From: an uncultured Ignavibacteria bacterium | GTDB lineage: Bacteria; Bacteroidota; Ignavibacteria; Tepidaquicellales; Tepidaquicellaceae | DNA length: 24,094 nt | NCBI GenBank assembly: GCA_937924675.1 | Contig: CALEVL010000243.1 | Span: forward strand, 1 to 24,094 | Direction: 5' to 3' | Shown here: in pieces, positions 1-7,743 of the stretch | Position numbering within the stretch: position 1 is the first letter of the stretch | How the letters are laid out: each line of letters begins with the position of its first letter | The notes under the pieces: model-generated | What the model was told of the DNA's origin: nothing | Database searches by the model: none | Seen by the model: the letters and a program-made list of their open reading frames with translations, nothing else | Made by a program: the position numbers and the translations under genes

Positions 1-208
1 GTCTCAGACGGGAAAGTTGCCTGCCCGTCTCAGACGGGAAAGTTGCCTGCCCGTCTCAGACGGGAAAGTTGCCTGCCCGTCTCAGACGGGAAAGTTGCCT
101 GCCCGTCGCAGACGGGAAAGTTGCCTGCCCGTCGCAGACGGGAAAGTTGCCTGCCCGTCGCAGACGGGAAAGTTGCCTGCCCGTCGCAGACGGGAAAGTT
201 GCCTGCCC
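1..208. repeat. Tandem array of eight 26-bp GC-rich palindromic units
   Basis: Eight contiguous 26-bp units begin at 1, 27, 53, 79, 105, 131, 157 and 183. The first four are identical to each other and the last four are identical to each other. The two blocks differ only at unit position 4 (GTCT versus GTCG). Across each junction lies the palindrome CCCGTCTCAGACGGG (CCCGTCGCAGACGGG in the second block), joined by a spacer containing AAAGTTGCCTG. Each unit is 16/26 G+C, far richer than the surrounding AT-rich DNA. The array starts in phase at the first base of the window, so it may continue upstream. It lies 3' of the minus-strand RND pump gene, so read-through transcripts would carry a string of small hairpins. 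Open frames across it arise only because the unit contains no stop codon. Confidence 0.97.
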
Positions 209-241
209 TTTGTAGAATTGCCCAATGACCAGGGGCAGGCA
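200..241 (-). terminator. Possible hairpin downstream of the efflux operon
   Basis: The last repeat unit ends in TGCCTGCCC (200-208), and GGGCAGGCA (233-241) is its exact reverse complement, giving a 9-bp stem with a 24-nt loop. It begins 22 bp past the stop codon of the RND pump gene. There is no clear T-run after it, so its role as a terminator is uncertain. It may instead be an inverted remnant of the repeat family. Confidence 0.3.
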
Positions 242-262
242 TTTAGACTATATTCTCACAGA

Positions 263-3200
263 TCACTCATTCTGCAATACAACTTCACCGGCAGGTTTCG
301 GTTTTTTCTTTGTAAACTTCTCAACCACATTCGTTGCGGAATAGAAAATAGCGGGAACAACTACGAGTGTAAGGAACGTAGCAAATGATAAACCAAAAAT
401 AATAGCGACTCCCATCGGTCTCCAGAAGGCTGTATTCTCTCCTCCTATTACCCATGAGAGAGATCTCCAGTCAAAGTCAACACCGGTAGTCAAGGGTATC
501 AAACCCATAATGGTTGCTGCGGCTGTGAGAAATACAGGACGCAATCTTATCATACCCGACTGAACGAGTGATTCCATTTTGCTAAGTCCGCGCTTCTGAA
601 GCTCAACCTGGAAGTCTAGCAATATGATAGCATTCCTTACTACAATTCCCCCGAGCGAGATTACACCGATTCCCGTCATGATTATTCCAAATGGAGTGTC
701 TGTGATTAACAAGCCAAGCAGTACTCCAATTAATGAAAGAACAACAGTGAACATGATTATAATTGGTGATACTATTGAATTGAACTCCACTACAAGGAAA
801 AAGAATACCAACAACAGTGACACAAGAAATGCTTTGCTCAGAAAGTCTGTTGATTCCTGTTGATCTTCCTGTTCACCTGTGTAGCTGATAGTGTAACCTG
901 AAGGAAGGTTGTAATTTTTTAGCTTGGCCACTACATCAGCAAGAACTTCATTGCCAAGTCTTCCTTCGGCATTTGCAGACACAGTCACAACTCTCTTAAG
1001 GTCTTTTCTGTTAATTGCACCTATTCCTCCGGAAAAATTAACATTGGCAACTGAAGTAAGAGGAACTCTTGCTCCATCTCTTCCGGACAAATAAATATCT
1101 TCTATCAGTCTGATATTTTCGCGTTGTGCAGAATCCAATCTTACTGTAATGTCATACTCATCATCACCCACACGGAACTTACTTGCAGTTGTTCCATTAA
1201 TGGCAGTTCTTACTGTAGATGCAATTGATGTCATATTTAATCCGTAAAGGGATGCCTTTTCCCTGTCAACATCAATTTTAATTTCCGGCCTGGCTTCGTC
1301 AAAGTCATCTTTCAGATCCTTAATTCCCGGTATGTCCTTAATTTCACGTTTCACTTCTTCTGCAAATTTTCCAAGCATTCCAAAATCATCTCCTGATATC
1401 TCGATATTTACAGGAGGACCTGTTGGAGGACCTCCTTGTTGCTTGGTAATTCTTAGATCCGCAGTAGTAATTCCTGAAACAGCATCCCTGATTTCTTCGA
1501 TTGTCTCAAAAGAACTCTTAGACCTGTCAGCTTTATCATAAAAGCTCAATGTAATCGTAGTCTTGTTGGATGCATCTGATCCAAAACCTTCACCTATTTC
1601 AGAGCCAACATTTGTAAGATAGAATTCAATGTCTTTAAATGCAGGAAGCTTTTCTTCTATGACTTTTGATACTTCATTAGATTTGTCAAGGTTTGTGCCG
1701 ACCGGCATATTCAGATGAATATATGCCTGACGTGGTTCAACCGATGGAAAGAACTCAACTCCGTTGTTGAATTTGCCATATATAAAAAACACAATAATCA
1801 GAAATACTACCGTACCCAAAATTGTAAGCCTTCTGTGCCTCAGTGCGAATCTTATCGATTTTTCATATGCTTTTACTACCCTTGCAAACATCCTGTCAAA
1901 CCATAAATGAAACCTTGTGATGAAATTATACCACTTGTTTTTCTTCTCGAGTTTTTCTCTGTCTTTCTTGAAATTAATGAACTGACTTGCAAGTACAGGA
2001 TTAATAACAAGTGCAACGAACAATGATGAAAACAAACAAATTATCAGCGTAAGCGGAAGATATTTCATGAACTCTCCAACTATACCAGGGAAAAACAGAA
2101 GCGGTGCAAAGGATGAAATAATCGTAAAGGTCGCTATCGTTACCGGTATCTGCACTTCACGCGGACCTTCGATTGCGGCATCGTGAGGATTGTAACCTTC
2201 ACTTTCCTGAAGACGGTAAATATTCTCAACAACTACAATCGCATCGTCAACTATTATTCCAAGTACCAGAATCAATGCAAACAGAACCACTATGTTCATC
2301 GTGATTCCCAATGCATTCAAGACTATGAATGAAATCATGAATGAGAACGGAATAGATGTTGCCACAAGGAAAGCATTCTTAAGACCCATTGAAGCAAGCA
2401 GAATTAAACAGACAAGCAGAAATCCGGTTATGATCCCGTTCTCAAGTTCATGAACAGTATTCTTGATGCTTTTTGATTGGTCACCGGTATAACTGATTAT
2501 TAGTCCTTCCGGCAGTTGACTCTTTTTGGATTCTACCAGTTCTTTGATCTCATCCGAAATCCTTATGATGTTTTCTCCGCTTCTCTTCTTTATGACCAAT
2601 GTAACTGCTTCACGGCCATTTTCGCGGGACATTGTAGTTCGCTCTTTGTATCCGTAAATGACCTGTGCAACATCCCGAACATATATGGGTTGTTCCATCT
2701 CCGACTTAACTACAATGTCACTGATCTTTGCAGGATCATCAAATTCTCCCGGTACCCTTATCAGATAATTTTGATTCCCAATGTCAACGCTTCCTCCGGG
2801 AATGCTCCTGTTTTCAAGTCCAATCTTGTTTATGATATCATCGAATGACAAACCATAATACTTCAATCGGTAAGCATCTACATTGATTTTCACTTCGCGC
2901 TCCAGGCCGCCTTTTACATCTGCTGCAAGAACTCCCGGTATTGCTTCTATGTCATCGCTTAAGTTGTCTGCAATGTCTTTAAGATTTGCCAAACCGTAGT
3001 TGCCCGACAAGTTTATGTAAAGCATCGGTTGCTCTGAAAGATTAATCTCAGATACAACCGGTTCTTCTATGTCCTGAGGCATCTTTGTCTTTGCAACTGC
3101 AACTTTGTCTCTGACTTTTTGCAATGCATCATCTATGTTTACATCAGGAGTAAATTCAATGTTTACAAATGAAAAACTCTCCTGCGAAACTGATGTTATA

Positions 3201-3436
3201 TTCTTGACGTCCTTAATTCCTTTAACTTCCTTCTCAATCTCCTGTGTCACAAGATTCTCCATATCCTGAGGCGATACGCCTATATAAGGGGTTGTGACGA
3301 ATATGAAAGGAACAGTTATTGAAGGAGCTGATTCTTTCGGGATTGAATTGTATGATTGAATCCCGACAATCACTATCAGCGCCATCAGTATGTATACTGT
3401 AACTTTGTTGTCTATGGCTAGTTTTGAGATATTCAT
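263..3436 (-). CDS. RND-family efflux pump, inner-membrane subunit
   Basis: This 1057-residue protein is the proton-driven pump of a tripartite exporter in the inner membrane. Its length is normal for the AcrB/MexB/CzcA superfamily. The N-terminal first TM helix (about residues 11-28) is followed by a large periplasmic loop, a TM bundle around 335-500, a second TM helix near 555, a second porter loop, and a final TM bundle around 875-1040. TM4 carries GIIVDDAIVVVENIYR, with D397 and D398 at the position of the proton-relay aspartate pair of AcrB. The second loop has FFPSVEPRQAYIHLNMPVG, a common RND motif. It is the last gene of the TetR-channel-adaptor-pump operon, 18 bp after the adaptor gene. 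Substrate cannot be read from the sequence; the DD pair and overall look fit a hydrophobe/multidrug exporter better than a metal pump. Confidence 0.95.
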   Translation of the reverse strand: MNISKLAIDNKVTVYILMALIVIVGIQSYNSIPKESAPSITVPFIFVTTPYIGVSPQDMENLVTQEIEKEVKGIKDVKNITSVSQESFSFVNIEFTPDVNIDDALQKVRDKVAVAKTKMPQDIEEPVVSEINLSEQPMLYINLSGNYGLANLKDIADNLSDDIEAIPGVLAADVKGGLEREVKINVDAYRLKYYGLSFDDIINKIGLENRSIPGGSVDIGNQNYLIRVPGEFDDPAKISDIVVKSEMEQPIYVRDVAQVIYGYKERTTMSRENGREAVTLVIKKRSGENIIRISDEIKELVESKKSQLPEGLIISYTGDQSKSIKNTVHELENGIITGFLLVCLILLASMGLKNAFLVATSIPFSFMISFIVLNALGITMNIVVLFALILVLGIIVDDAIVVVENIYRLQESEGYNPHDAAIEGPREVQIPVTIATFTIISSFAPLLFFPGIVGEFMKYLPLTLIICLFSSLFVALVINPVLASQFINFKKDREKLEKKNKWYNFITRFHLWFDRMFARVVKAYEKSIRFALRHRRLTILGTVVFLIIVFFIYGKFNNGVEFFPSVEPRQAYIHLNMPVGTNLDKSNEVSKVIEEKLPAFKDIEFYLTNVGSEIGEGFGSDASNKTTITLSFYDKADRSKSSFETIEEIRDAVSGITTADLRITKQQGGPPTGPPVNIEISGDDFGMLGKFAEEVKREIKDIPGIKDLKDDFDEARPEIKIDVDREKASLYGLNMTSIASTVRTAINGTTASKFRVGDDEYDITVRLDSAQRENIRLIEDIYLSGRDGARVPLTSVANVNFSGGIGAINRKDLKRVVTVSANAEGRLGNEVLADVVAKLKNYNLPSGYTISYTGEQEDQQESTDFLSKAFLVSLLLVFFFLVVEFNSIVSPIIIMFTVVLSLIGVLLGLLITDTPFGIIMTGIGVISLGGIVVRNAIILLDFQVELQKRGLSKMESLVQSGMIRLRPVFLTAAATIMGLIPLTTGVDFDWRSLSWVIGGENTAFWRPMGVAIIFGLSFATFLTLVVVPAIFYSATNVVEKFTKKKPKPAGEVVLQNE

Positions 3437-3454
3437 TTTGCTGTCTGAATTCTT

Positions 3455-4519
3455 TTAATTAATCACAACTACTTTGTCTCCGTCAGCTATTGACTGAAAA
3501 CCTTCATATATCAATCGTTCACCCGCTGTCAATCCGGAAGAAATCAGAACTTCATTATTTTTCCTTCCACCGATGCCGACGATTCTTTTCTTTGCAATAT
3601 CATTCTCAAGAACAAAGACATACTTCTCACTTCCTATATCGACAATCAGATCCTGAGGTAATACAATTGCATCCTCCTGCACAGACTTTTCAACGGTTAT
3701 GTTGGCACTCATCTCAGGCTTAAGCCTTCCGTCTTTATTAGAAAGCACAACCTCAATCTCAAACGTCCTGTTTCTATCACTCAATACAGGAGAAACATAA
3801 CTTACTTTGCCCTCAAATATTTCATCAGGATAAACATCAAACGTAATGCTGACTGAAGATCCTTTGGTTATATCTCCAATATATCTTTCGGGAATTCCTG
3901 CTGAGATCTTCACTCGGGATACATCTACTACACTGATTATCGGTGTTCCGGGACCGGCAACTTCACCTTTACTGAGATATTTTTCATTAACAATCCCGCT
4001 GATAGGGGAGACGACAAATCCCTTTTCTAATCTAGTTTCCAGAAGATCGAGCGACTTCCCGGCAAGTTCGAGCTGAAACTTTGCGTTTGTATAATCCTGC
4101 TCGGTAGAAATGTTTTCGTTAAATAATCTTTCAACTCTTTCAAAATTGCTTTTTGCTAATTCATATTGTGTCATTGCCTGATCATAACTTGCCTCATCAA
4201 AGTTTTTTCTGAATCGAACCGCAGTCTGTCCGCGACCTATCCTGGATCCTTTTTCGAAAGGCATATAAGTGATAAGTCCACCTTCCTCAGATGCAATCTT
4301 TGCAGATTCATAGGGCTTCACAATCCCAACTACACTGTATATGTCCTGAAACGGTTGCGAAATCACTTCCTTAACTTTTACAGACTGCAGCTGTTTTTCT
4401 GCTTCCACTTTTTCATCTTCTTTGCTTCCGCATGAACTTAGTGTCAAAGCAAAGAAAAACATTGCTGCAGTCCTGATGATCTTTGTCGTCATCGATGATT
4501 TATTTTTAAAATTTTTCAT
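3455..4519 (-). CDS. RND periplasmic adaptor (membrane fusion protein), lipoprotein
   Basis: This 354-residue HlyD/AcrA-type adaptor bridges the RND pump and the outer-membrane channel. The N-terminus has a signal peptide ending in lipobox LSSC, so Cys30 is probably lipidated and anchors the protein. Then come a barrel-sandwich half (about 60-95), a short alpha-hairpin (about 100-160, YDQAMTQYELAKSNFERVER and following), the second lipoyl half (FVVSPISGIVNEKYLSKGEV), a beta-barrel with RVKISAGIPERYIGDI, and a membrane-proximal domain to the end. The short hairpin is typical of adaptors pairing with RND pumps in Bacteroidota-like bacteria. The start ATG is 3 bp after the channel gene's stop, so translation is probably coupled. 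An alternative ATG lies at residue 10; it also leaves a good lipoprotein signal. Confidence 0.93.
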   Translation of the reverse strand: MKNFKNKSSMTTKIIRTAAMFFFALTLSSCGSKEDEKVEAEKQLQSVKVKEVISQPFQDIYSVVGIVKPYESAKIASEEGGLITYMPFEKGSRIGRGQTAVRFRKNFDEASYDQAMTQYELAKSNFERVERLFNENISTEQDYTNAKFQLELAGKSLDLLETRLEKGFVVSPISGIVNEKYLSKGEVAGPGTPIISVVDVSRVKISAGIPERYIGDITKGSSVSITFDVYPDEIFEGKVSYVSPVLSDRNRTFEIEVVLSNKDGRLKPEMSANITVEKSVQEDAIVLPQDLIVDIGSEKYVFVLENDIAKKRIVGIGGRKNNEVLISSGLTAGERLIYEGFQSIADGDKVVVIN

Positions 4520-4522
4520 GTC

Positions 4523-5860
4523 TTATTTTTCCAATAATTTCTCAATTTCAGCTTTCGCTACTTGGTAATCATAGATCGCCTGCAAATAGCCCAACCTTGA
4601 TTGATATAATGACAGTTCAGCGTCAAGGACGTCAATCTGCGTGAGTACTCCTGCAATATAACTTTTGTTTGCGAGGTCAACTCCTTTTTGAGCCAGATCA
4701 ACAGTTGACCTTTGCGAGACTATTCTCTGCTTTGCATCATCGAGTGCAATGATTGCACTTTCAGATGTCAGCTTAAGTGTCTGCTTGATATCGCGTATGT
4801 CTTCTTCCGATTTCTTGACTTCGATGACAGACTGTTCTTTCTTAAAGCTGTTTCGAAAGAGGTTCAGATTCCAGGTAAGTCCTACTCCTGCATTGAGAGT
4901 ATTGAAAAATCTGTAACCGTTAATTGCTGTGCCGTCGTTCTCATTTGAGGAATTAGTCCAGTTTCCAAATAAAAAGATCTTTGGGAGATAATTAGCATTA
5001 TCAACTTTTACAAGTTCCTCGTTGATTTTTTTGTTTAATGCAAGTTGCCTTACCAACACATTGCCGTCGGTAATTTTCCTTGCAATGCTTGTTGTGTTTT
5101 CCATGACTTCTGTGCTGTCAAATCCCAATTGACCTATAACCTCAATGTTCTCAGACACATCAATTCCCATAGTCTTTGCCAATGCTTTCCTGCTGATCTC
5201 AACATTCCTTTCGGAGCGGGATACGTTTGGAAGTATGTTTTCGAGTTTGACTCTTGCCCTTAGCAGATCGAATTCTGTTGCAACTCCATTCCTGTATCTG
5301 CCTTCAACAACTTTTAGATTCTCTTCGGCATTTTGCTGAGTTACAACATTCAGTTCGTTAACAGACTGAGCAAGGAGAACAGCGAAGTAAGCTCTCTTCA
5401 CATTGTTCTTTATGTCAGCTTCAACACGTTTCACATTCTCTGCCTGAATGTTCTGATAGTATTCCGCTATCCGTATTCCGGAAAAGATCGGTGTTCCTAA
5501 AACCGGAATCGGCTCAGTAATTTCAATTTGAGTAAGTATAGAATTGTCAGACCCGATTTCAAATGTTTCTCCGAAAATATTCAATACCTGTTTCTTAAAT
5601 GATCTCGTGAAGATCATATTCAGGTTAGTTGTCGGAACAAGATTCTCACTGTAAACCTCAGAGACTTTACTTGCCGCCTTCAGCTCATCTAAGCGGGCTT
5701 TGGATAGATCAGGATTAGTCTTCATTGCAAATGAAATTGCATCTTGTTCTGATGCGATCACTAACTTGTCCTGACCCGTTACAATCCCTGATCGGAAAAC
5801 AAAAATAATCAGCAACAGTAGTATAGCTCTTGCTGACTTGTTCAATTTCATTGAAAGCAT
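4523..5860 (-). CDS. TolC-family outer-membrane efflux channel
   Basis: This is the outer-membrane factor of the tripartite pump, about 445 residues. The N-terminus is a clear signal peptide (KSARAILLLLIIFVF, ending near VTGQ). After it come two related alpha-helical/beta-barrel halves. The first contains SKARLDELKAAS and RVEADIKNNVKRAYFAVLLA, with RYRNGVATEFDLLRARVKLE. The second contains LTWNLNLF, TLKLTSESAIIALDDAKQRI and SYIAGVLTQIDVLDAELSLY. The paired Y-x-x-G-V-x-T-x-x-D-L-L motifs are characteristic of TolC/NodT. I place the start at ATG 5858-5860, one base after the TetR stop (TAAT ATG). An in-frame TTG at 5884 would add eight polar residues in front of the signal peptide. ATG 5851 is also possible. 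The adjoining stop and start suggest coupling to the regulator gene. Confidence 0.92.
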   Translation of the reverse strand: MLSMKLNKSARAILLLLIIFVFRSGIVTGQDKLVIASEQDAISFAMKTNPDLSKARLDELKAASKVSEVYSENLVPTTNLNMIFTRSFKKQVLNIFGETFEIGSDNSILTQIEITEPIPVLGTPIFSGIRIAEYYQNIQAENVKRVEADIKNNVKRAYFAVLLAQSVNELNVVTQQNAEENLKVVEGRYRNGVATEFDLLRARVKLENILPNVSRSERNVEISRKALAKTMGIDVSENIEVIGQLGFDSTEVMENTTSIARKITDGNVLVRQLALNKKINEELVKVDNANYLPKIFLFGNWTNSSNENDGTAINGYRFFNTLNAGVGLTWNLNLFRNSFKKEQSVIEVKKSEEDIRDIKQTLKLTSESAIIALDDAKQRIVSQRSTVDLAQKGVDLANKSYIAGVLTQIDVLDAELSLYQSRLGYLQAIYDYQVAKAEIEKLLEK

Positions 5861-5861
5861 A

Positions 5862-6503
5862 TTAGATTTCGATTTCGTTTGCAAAAAGAGCTTTTGTGCT
5901 CTTTAACTTTTTCTTTCCCTTGTCAGTTAGCATTCCATTGAGAAGAAAATTGAACGTTCCGTCAAACGCCTGATATACAGACAGTTTGTTAGTCATGAGA
6001 AAATCAGGTTTCATTATAGATCCAATGGTTGCCGTGAATGCATTGATGATTATTGGTGCCGGGAAATTCTCGATGAGCTTTTCTCTCTTGCCCTGTTGCA
6101 ACAACTTTGTGAGAATATCAATTGTCTTTGCCCGTCTTCTCTCATCTATCTTTGCTGCTTCACCGGGTGAGTGAATCTGAAGATCACGAAGCCATTTACC
6201 GCTTATGTTCATTGTTAAATTGCTGTACATGTTCAGTATCTTAACGAATTTCCATATAACGTCTTTGTCAGCATCCACTATTTCATCTATTGTGCCGGTA
6301 ATTTGTTCAGAAGTACATGTGCAGATTTGTTCAACAAGTATGTCTTTGGAAGGAAAATGCTTGTAAATTGTTTTCTTGCTTATTCCAAGCCCTTTGCTAA
6401 GTTCATCCATGGAAGTCTTATAAAATCCTTCCGAATGAAACTTCTTTTTCGAGAATTCAAGGATCCGGTTTCTCTCTGCTATTTCAGGTGTGATGTCACT
6501 CAA
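5862..6503 (-). CDS. TetR-family transcriptional regulator, efflux-operon repressor
   Basis: This 213-residue TetR/AcrR regulator is probably the local repressor of the pump operon. The N-terminal helix-turn-helix spans about residues 10-57, with the classic pattern FSKKKFHSEGFYKTSMDEL then SKGLGISKKTIYKHFPSKD. The rest is a helical ligand-binding and dimerisation domain. The start is TTG at 6501-6503: an in-frame TAG lies three codons upstream (6510-6512), and the next ATG (Met32) would remove half the DNA-binding domain. It is the first gene of the operon, one base before the channel gene, so it would control its own synthesis. A palindromic candidate operator sits between the promoter and the start codon (6506-6531). 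The inducer is unknown. Confidence 0.93.
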   Translation of the reverse strand: MSDITPEIAERNRILEFSKKKFHSEGFYKTSMDELSKGLGISKKTIYKHFPSKDILVEQICTCTSEQITGTIDEIVDADKDVIWKFVKILNMYSNLTMNISGKWLRDLQIHSPGEAAKIDERRRAKTIDILTKLLQQGKREKLIENFPAPIIINAFTATIGSIMKPDFLMTNKLSVYQAFDGTFNFLLNGMLTDKGKKKLKSTKALFANEIEI

Positions 6504-6505
6504 TA

Positions 6506-6561
6506 GAAACTATAACCGTTTTTTAAGTTTCCAAAATAGGCATAGCGATTCATAGTTACAA
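6506..6561 (-). promoter_or_regulatory. Candidate promoter and TetR operator of the efflux operon
   Basis: On the minus strand, TTGTAA (6561-6556) is followed after 17 bp by TATTTT (6538-6533), a plausible -35/-10 pair. Directly downstream, GAAACT (6506-6511) and AGTTTC (6526-6531) form a 6-bp inverted repeat with a 14-bp spacer, ending two bases before the TTG start. Self-regulated TetR repressors commonly bind such a site. The match is short, so this rests mainly on position. Confidence 0.35.
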
Positions 6562-6601
6562 GGGCGTAATTATTTGATAATATCAGAAAGTCTGCCTTGT
6601 A

Positions 6602-6697
6602 CTAACTGCGTCTTCCGGATTCTTCAATCATCCTTTCCATTTCGATCTGACGGATCAATTGAATTTGATATTGTATTTGATAATCTGGAATGATCAT
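6602..6697 (-). CDS. Possible 31-residue small protein
   Basis: An ATG-to-TAG frame of 31 codons reads MIIPDYQIQYQIQL, followed by a charged helix-like stretch RQIEMERMIEESGRRS. The Q/I-rich start and the Glu/Arg-rich tail look more like protein than random AT-rich spacer, and codon use resembles the neighbours. It lies between the terminator of the upstream operon (6770-6801) and the promoter of the next, so it would need its own promoter. I see no Shine-Dalgarno sequence. It could be a real micro-protein, the degraded tail of a lost gene, or chance. Confidence 0.22.
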   Translation of the reverse strand: MIIPDYQIQYQIQLIRQIEMERMIEESGRRS

Positions 6698-6769
6698 GAC
6701 AATAATTACGTATTACTAAAGCCAAAAGATTCATATAAAATAGAGTTAGGGCCAATATCTAAAATGATA

Positions 6770-6801
6770 AGCGCCTTTCCCTGAATTCAGGAAAAGGCGC
6801 T
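6770..6801 (-). terminator. Palindromic terminator after the sigma/anti-sigma operon
   Basis: A 32-bp near-perfect palindrome has arms AGCGCCTTTCCCTG and CAGGAAAAGGCGCT around central AATT, with a single mismatched pair. It begins 26 bp past the stop codon of the minus-strand anti-sigma gene. Only a weak T-rich tract follows (TTATCATTTTAG on the minus strand). Placement and stem strength make a terminator the best reading. Confidence 0.65.
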
Positions 6802-6827
6802 AATATGAAACTTTTCTTTGAGGATCG

Positions 6828-7742
6828 TTACTCTACAACTTCCCTCTCTTTTACGACTTTCACTTTCACATCATTGCCTTCTCTGATTATTTGTATTTCA
6901 TCATCTCTAAGATCATCGTCCGGAAAATCTTCTCTTACCATCCGGCGAATTTCCTCATCAGTTTTCCCATTAAACTTTCCGGGAGTGCCAGAATCTTTTC
7001 TAAGCTGTTTGATCTTTTCTAAATTGTTGCCGTCAGTTATTGTCATGTCAAATCCTCCATTGGGTGGAATTGAATTCTCGGCAAACTCAATGTTCACTCT
7101 TCGTGCATTTCCGTTAACCTCGATCTTTACGGTGGCTCCGGATATTCCTGCGCTTTGCAGTTGAGTTGTAATCTCAGATTTCAATTCGTCATCACTCATG
7201 TTGGTTGCATTAATATTGATTTGAAACAATTCGTGAAGCAATGCTGAGTATACAGGACGTTTAACGGTTTGACTTAACTCAAGCAGTTTGACAGATCCTA
7301 CGCCGGCTATTCTTTCAAGCTCTGACTTGTATGCACTAACTTTGCCGTGGTTTTCTTTTGGAACAACAAAACTGTACAGTTGCTCCTCAACTCCGTTGAT
7401 ATTTCTTGCCTCAACTTTCACAGGACCTTTGGAAAGCCATGACAATGACTTCACCTGTTTCATTGCTTCAGGATTGGTTGGATCTACCGTCCAGGTCAGA
7501 ACATCACCTGCAGTTTCATTGCTTGTTACCGGATAATTGCATGCAGCAACTACGAAGGCAAGGGCAAGAACAGCATATGCAATTCTTATCTTGCTTGCCA
7601 AAAAGAATTCTTTCATCTTCTTAATTCTCCTTTCAGGATAATTTGTTTGCGATTCGACCTTAATGCCATTCAACCATCCGGCAGCGGAATCAAAGGAGTC
7701 TTCGTAGTTGACTTTGTTGAGCATCCGGGAAACGTCGTTCAT
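6828..7742 (-). CDS. Probable anti-sigma factor, single-pass membrane protein
   Basis: I do not recognise the family. This 304-residue protein has a roughly 50-residue N-terminal segment, one hydrophobic span (IRIAYAVLALAFVVAAC, 52-68) and a long C-terminal region that would face the periplasm. That region is mixed alpha/beta-like and ends in a very charged tail (EEIRRMVREDFPDDDLRDDE). Lying one base after the ECF sigma gene (TGA A ATG), with a single TM and a cytosolic N-terminus, it fits an anti-sigma factor; this is inference from context. The start at 7742 is preceded by GAGGG at good spacing; a longer frame from 7784 would overlap the sigma gene by 41 bp. An internal ATG at 7616 (Met43), also with a strong ribosome-binding site, would give a lipoprotein starting MKEFFLAS with lipobox VAAC. 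No zinc-binding HxxxCxxC motif is seen. Confidence 0.7.
   Translation of the reverse strand: MNDVSRMLNKVNYEDSFDSAAGWLNGIKVESQTNYPERRIKKMKEFFLASKIRIAYAVLALAFVVAACNYPVTSNETAGDVLTWTVDPTNPEAMKQVKSLSWLSKGPVKVEARNINGVEEQLYSFVVPKENHGKVSAYKSELERIAGVGSVKLLELSQTVKRPVYSALLHELFQININATNMSDDELKSEITTQLQSAGISGATVKIEVNGNARRVNIEFAENSIPPNGGFDMTITDGNNLEKIKQLRKDSGTPGKFNGKTDEEIRRMVREDFPDDDLRDDEIQIIREGNDVKVKVVKEREVVE
7614..7632 (-). promoter_or_regulatory. Strong internal ribosome-binding site within the anti-sigma gene
   Basis: On the minus strand AAAGGAG (7633-7627) lies 10 nt before an in-frame ATG (7616-7614). It is one of the best Shine-Dalgarno matches in a window where most genes have none. Translation from here would give a protein opening with a textbook lipoprotein signal peptide and lacking the N-terminal 42 residues. 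Confidence 0.4.
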
Positions 7743-7743
7743 T

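Larger units (their letters stand above)
6504..6827. other. 324-bp intergenic region between the tetR-type gene and the anti-sigma gene
   Basis: From left to right it holds the candidate operator/promoter of the efflux operon (6506-6561), a possible 31-residue minus-strand ORF (6602-6697), and the palindromic terminator of the sigma/anti-sigma operon (6770-6801). The piece 6571-6684 is rich in the octamer ATTTGATA and its near-copies. I see no RNA gene or mobile-element ends. Confidence 0.6.

Noticed and set aside
1..208. CRISPR array
   Set aside because: The 26-bp units are contiguous with no unique spacers, and no cas gene is present.
17..388. Open frames across the 26-bp array, on both strands, encoding a repeating 26-residue peptide
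   Set aside because: The unit has no stop in any frame, so long frames arise automatically. The 78-bp period and low-complexity Arg/Cys/Pro peptide have no gene-like features, and the plus-strand frame runs into the pump gene antisense.
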